Source: Clostridiales bacterium (lineage in GTDB: Bacteria; Bacillota_A; Clostridia; Christensenellales; Aristaeellaceae). From it: a stretch of 7,396 nt of DNA. The first letter of the stretch is position 1. Each line of letters opens with the position of its first letter. Of this stretch, positions 7,001 to 7,396 are shown piece after piece. The translations under genes and the position numbers were made by a program. The notes under the pieces were generated by a model that searched no databases, was not told the DNA's origin, and worked only from the letters and a program-made list of their open reading frames with translations. The DNA lies in assembly GCA_024684665.1 (NCBI GenBank), contig JAIKWN010000057.1, forward strand, positions 1 through 7,396, in the 5' to 3' direction.

Positions 7001-7029
7001 TTTAAAGTTCAGTATTTTTTGCATATATT
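7001..7029 (+). promoter_or_regulatory. Possible weak upstream rRNA promoter
   Basis: TTTAAA (7001-7006, four of six -35 matches) stands 17 bases before TATATT (7024-7029, five of six -10 matches). rRNA operons often have tandem promoters, and transcription from here would begin inside the inverted repeat at 7027-7057. The surrounding sequence is AT-rich, so a chance match is quite possible. Confidence 0.3.
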
Positions 7030-7057
7030 GCGCTGATTTCAGTCACACGAGCGCAAT
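7027..7057 (+). repeat. Inverted repeat ATTGCGCT ... AGCGCAAT
   Basis: Two perfect eight-base arms (7027-7034 and 7050-7057) are separated by 15 bases. No T-run follows on either strand, so it is not a standard intrinsic terminator. It may be an operator or a transcript-end hairpin of the preceding gene. Confidence 0.6.
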
Positions 7058-7081
7058 TACACAGCATGTGTGTCCTCAAAA

Positions 7082-7120
7082 TCCGAACAATCCAAAAATC
7101 TGACTTTTGAAATGTTCGGA
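7082..7120 (+). repeat. Two-tier inverted repeat TCCGAACA ... TGTTCGGA
   Basis: Outer arms of eight bases (7082-7089 with 7113-7120) pair perfectly. Inside, separated by a symmetric 3 x 3 internal loop, CAAAA (7093-7097) pairs with TTTTG (7105-7109). No T-run follows. It ends 39 bases before the -35 box of the rRNA promoter, a position suited to an activator or nucleoid-protein site, or to a structure in a transcript from upstream. Confidence 0.65.
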
Positions 7121-7136
7121 AAGTCTGGATCCAGCC

Positions 7137-7188
7137 CAAAAAAGAAGCGAAAAAAAGCATTGACAAGGGGTACCCCCTTGGATATAAT
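7137..7188 (+). promoter_or_regulatory. rRNA operon promoter with A-rich upstream element
   Basis: TTGACA (7160-7165) and TATAAT (7183-7188) are both perfect consensus with the ideal 17-base spacer. Two A-runs upstream (7138-7143 and 7150-7156) look like an UP element for the RNA polymerase alpha subunit. The spacer contains a perfect ten-base palindrome GGGGTACCCC (7167-7176). Transcription is expected to begin near 7194-7196, about 150 bases before mature 16S rRNA. Confidence 0.95.
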
Positions 7189-7192
7189 GGCG

Positions 7193-7219
7193 AAGCTGTC
7201 AGCGGGAAACTGGCAGCTT
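7193..7219 (+). ncRNA. Hairpin at the 5' end of the pre-rRNA leader
   Basis: AAGCTGTCAG (7193-7202) pairs with CTGGCAGCTT (7210-7219) over ten base pairs, one of them G-T, around the seven-base loop CGGGAAA. It begins at, or within a base or two of, the expected transcription start, so the nascent rRNA would fold at once. Possible roles are 5'-end protection or antitermination; neither is shown. Confidence 0.7.
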
Positions 7220-7221
7220 GA

Positions 7222-7232
7222 TCCTTGAAAAC
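7222..7232 (+). promoter_or_regulatory. boxA-like antitermination site
   Basis: TCCTTGAAAAC closely resembles the CTTTGAAAAC-type boxA in rRNA leaders of Bacillota, where NusB-NusE (S10) bind to protect rRNA transcription from premature termination. Its place, just after the first hairpin and about 115 bases before 16S, fits. One base departs from the form I remember, so the call is tentative. Confidence 0.6.
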
Positions 7233-7254
7233 GATACAGAAAAGGAAGAACGCG

Positions 7255-7281
7255 GAACCAGAGCTACCCAAGTTCTGGTTC
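7255..7281 (+). ncRNA. Second leader hairpin
   Basis: GAACCAGAGCT (7255-7265) pairs with AGTTCTGGTTC (7271-7281): 11 pairs including one G-T, loop ACCCA. No T-run follows, so it should not terminate transcription. It lies downstream of the boxA-like site. Confidence 0.7.
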
Positions 7282-7310
7282 AAGAAAACAGTCAATTCGT
7301 AAATGAGTTT

Positions 7311-7337
7311 TGAACCTGAGGGAGACTTCAGGATTCA
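7311..7337 (+). ncRNA. Leader hairpin with GNRA tetraloop, just before 16S
   Basis: TGAACCTGAGG (7311-7321) pairs with CTTCAGG-TTCA (7326-7337) with one bulged A (7333) and a G-T pair, capped by the GNRA tetraloop GAGA. It ends ten bases before the 16S start and may guide 16S 5'-end maturation or early folding. Confidence 0.65.
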
Positions 7338-7347
7338 TAAAGGAATC

Positions 7348-7396
7348 AAACGAGAGAGTTTGATCCTGGCTCAGGACGAACGCTGGCGGCGTGCCT
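7348..7396 (+). rRNA. 16S ribosomal RNA, first 49 bases
   Basis: The bases AGAGTTTGATCCTGGCTCAG at 7355-7374 are the universal 5' motif of 16S rRNA (E. coli positions 8-27), followed by GACGAACGCTGGCGGCGTGCCT, the usual Bacillota continuation. Counting back seven bases puts the mature 5' end at about 7348. The gene runs off the window edge. Together with the promoter and leader upstream this marks the start of an rRNA operon. Confidence 0.98.

Larger units (their letters stand above)
6988..7159 (+). other. AT-rich intergenic region before the rRNA promoter
   Basis: No gene is supported here. It opens with an AT-only tract (AAAAAATTTTTT then AAATTTAAA, 6986-7006) and a T-run (7015-7020), but has no G+C stem directly before a T-run, so no convincing terminator for the RCC1-repeat gene. 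Two long inverted repeats (7027-7057 and 7082-7120) and a possible weak upstream promoter (7001-7029) are listed separately. A perfect ten-base palindrome CTGGATCCAG (7125-7134) is probably incidental. The last part (7137-7158) is A-rich and sits where an rRNA UP element would be. Confidence 0.7.

Noticed and set aside
7002..7295. 97-codon open frame on the minus strand across the rRNA promoter and leader
   Set aside because: It runs antisense through the promoter and leader hairpins and has no recognisable protein family; its existence is explained by chance.
1..7396. CRISPR arrays, insertion sequences, integrase sites, tRNA genes, riboswitches
   Set aside because: I looked for evenly spaced direct repeats, transposase or integrase motifs, tRNA arms and known riboswitch cores on both strands and saw none that hold up.

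Overview
This window looks like a G+C-rich piece of chromosome from an uncultured or gut-type member of the Clostridia (Bacillota). Four things point there: the 16S rRNA start, a PurA and a pyrophosphate-type phosphofructokinase with clostridial sequence features, a butyrate kinase, and Shine-Dalgarno-led genes with strict sigma-A-type promoters. A finer assignment (for example Christensenellales or Oscillospiraceae) is not safe from these genes alone.

Layout. Positions 1-1243 hold the 3' part of purA (adenylosuccinate synthetase), cut by the window edge. After an 84-base gap, 1328-2602 encodes a PPi-type 6-phosphofructokinase, followed by a strong intrinsic terminator (2622-2661). A butyrate kinase gene lies convergently on the minus strand (2706-3806). 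A 206-base intergenic region then carries two back-to-back promoters, one for butyrate kinase and one for a rightward two-gene unit. Its first gene (4013-5341) encodes a membrane-anchored DHHW/AlgX-like SGNH-fold protein. Its second (5356-6987) encodes a membrane-anchored protein with a TPR-like helical part, a long Thr-Pro linker and seven degenerate RCC1-like repeats. The last 400 bases contain no protein gene. They hold an AT-rich stretch with two long inverted repeats, a perfect-consensus rRNA promoter with an A-rich upstream element, a structured leader (5' hairpin, boxA-like site, two more hairpins) and the first 49 bases of 16S rRNA.

How the genes relate. purA, the phosphofructokinase and butyrate kinase are housekeeping or central-metabolism genes (AMP synthesis, glycolysis using PPi, acyl-phosphate to ATP). 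The DHHW-RCC1 pair is the least explained part. Both proteins appear to be anchored in the membrane with their main domains outside, they are 14 bases apart and share one promoter, so they may act together at the cell envelope. The rRNA operon is transcribed in the same direction directly behind them, and no convincing intrinsic terminator is visible in between.
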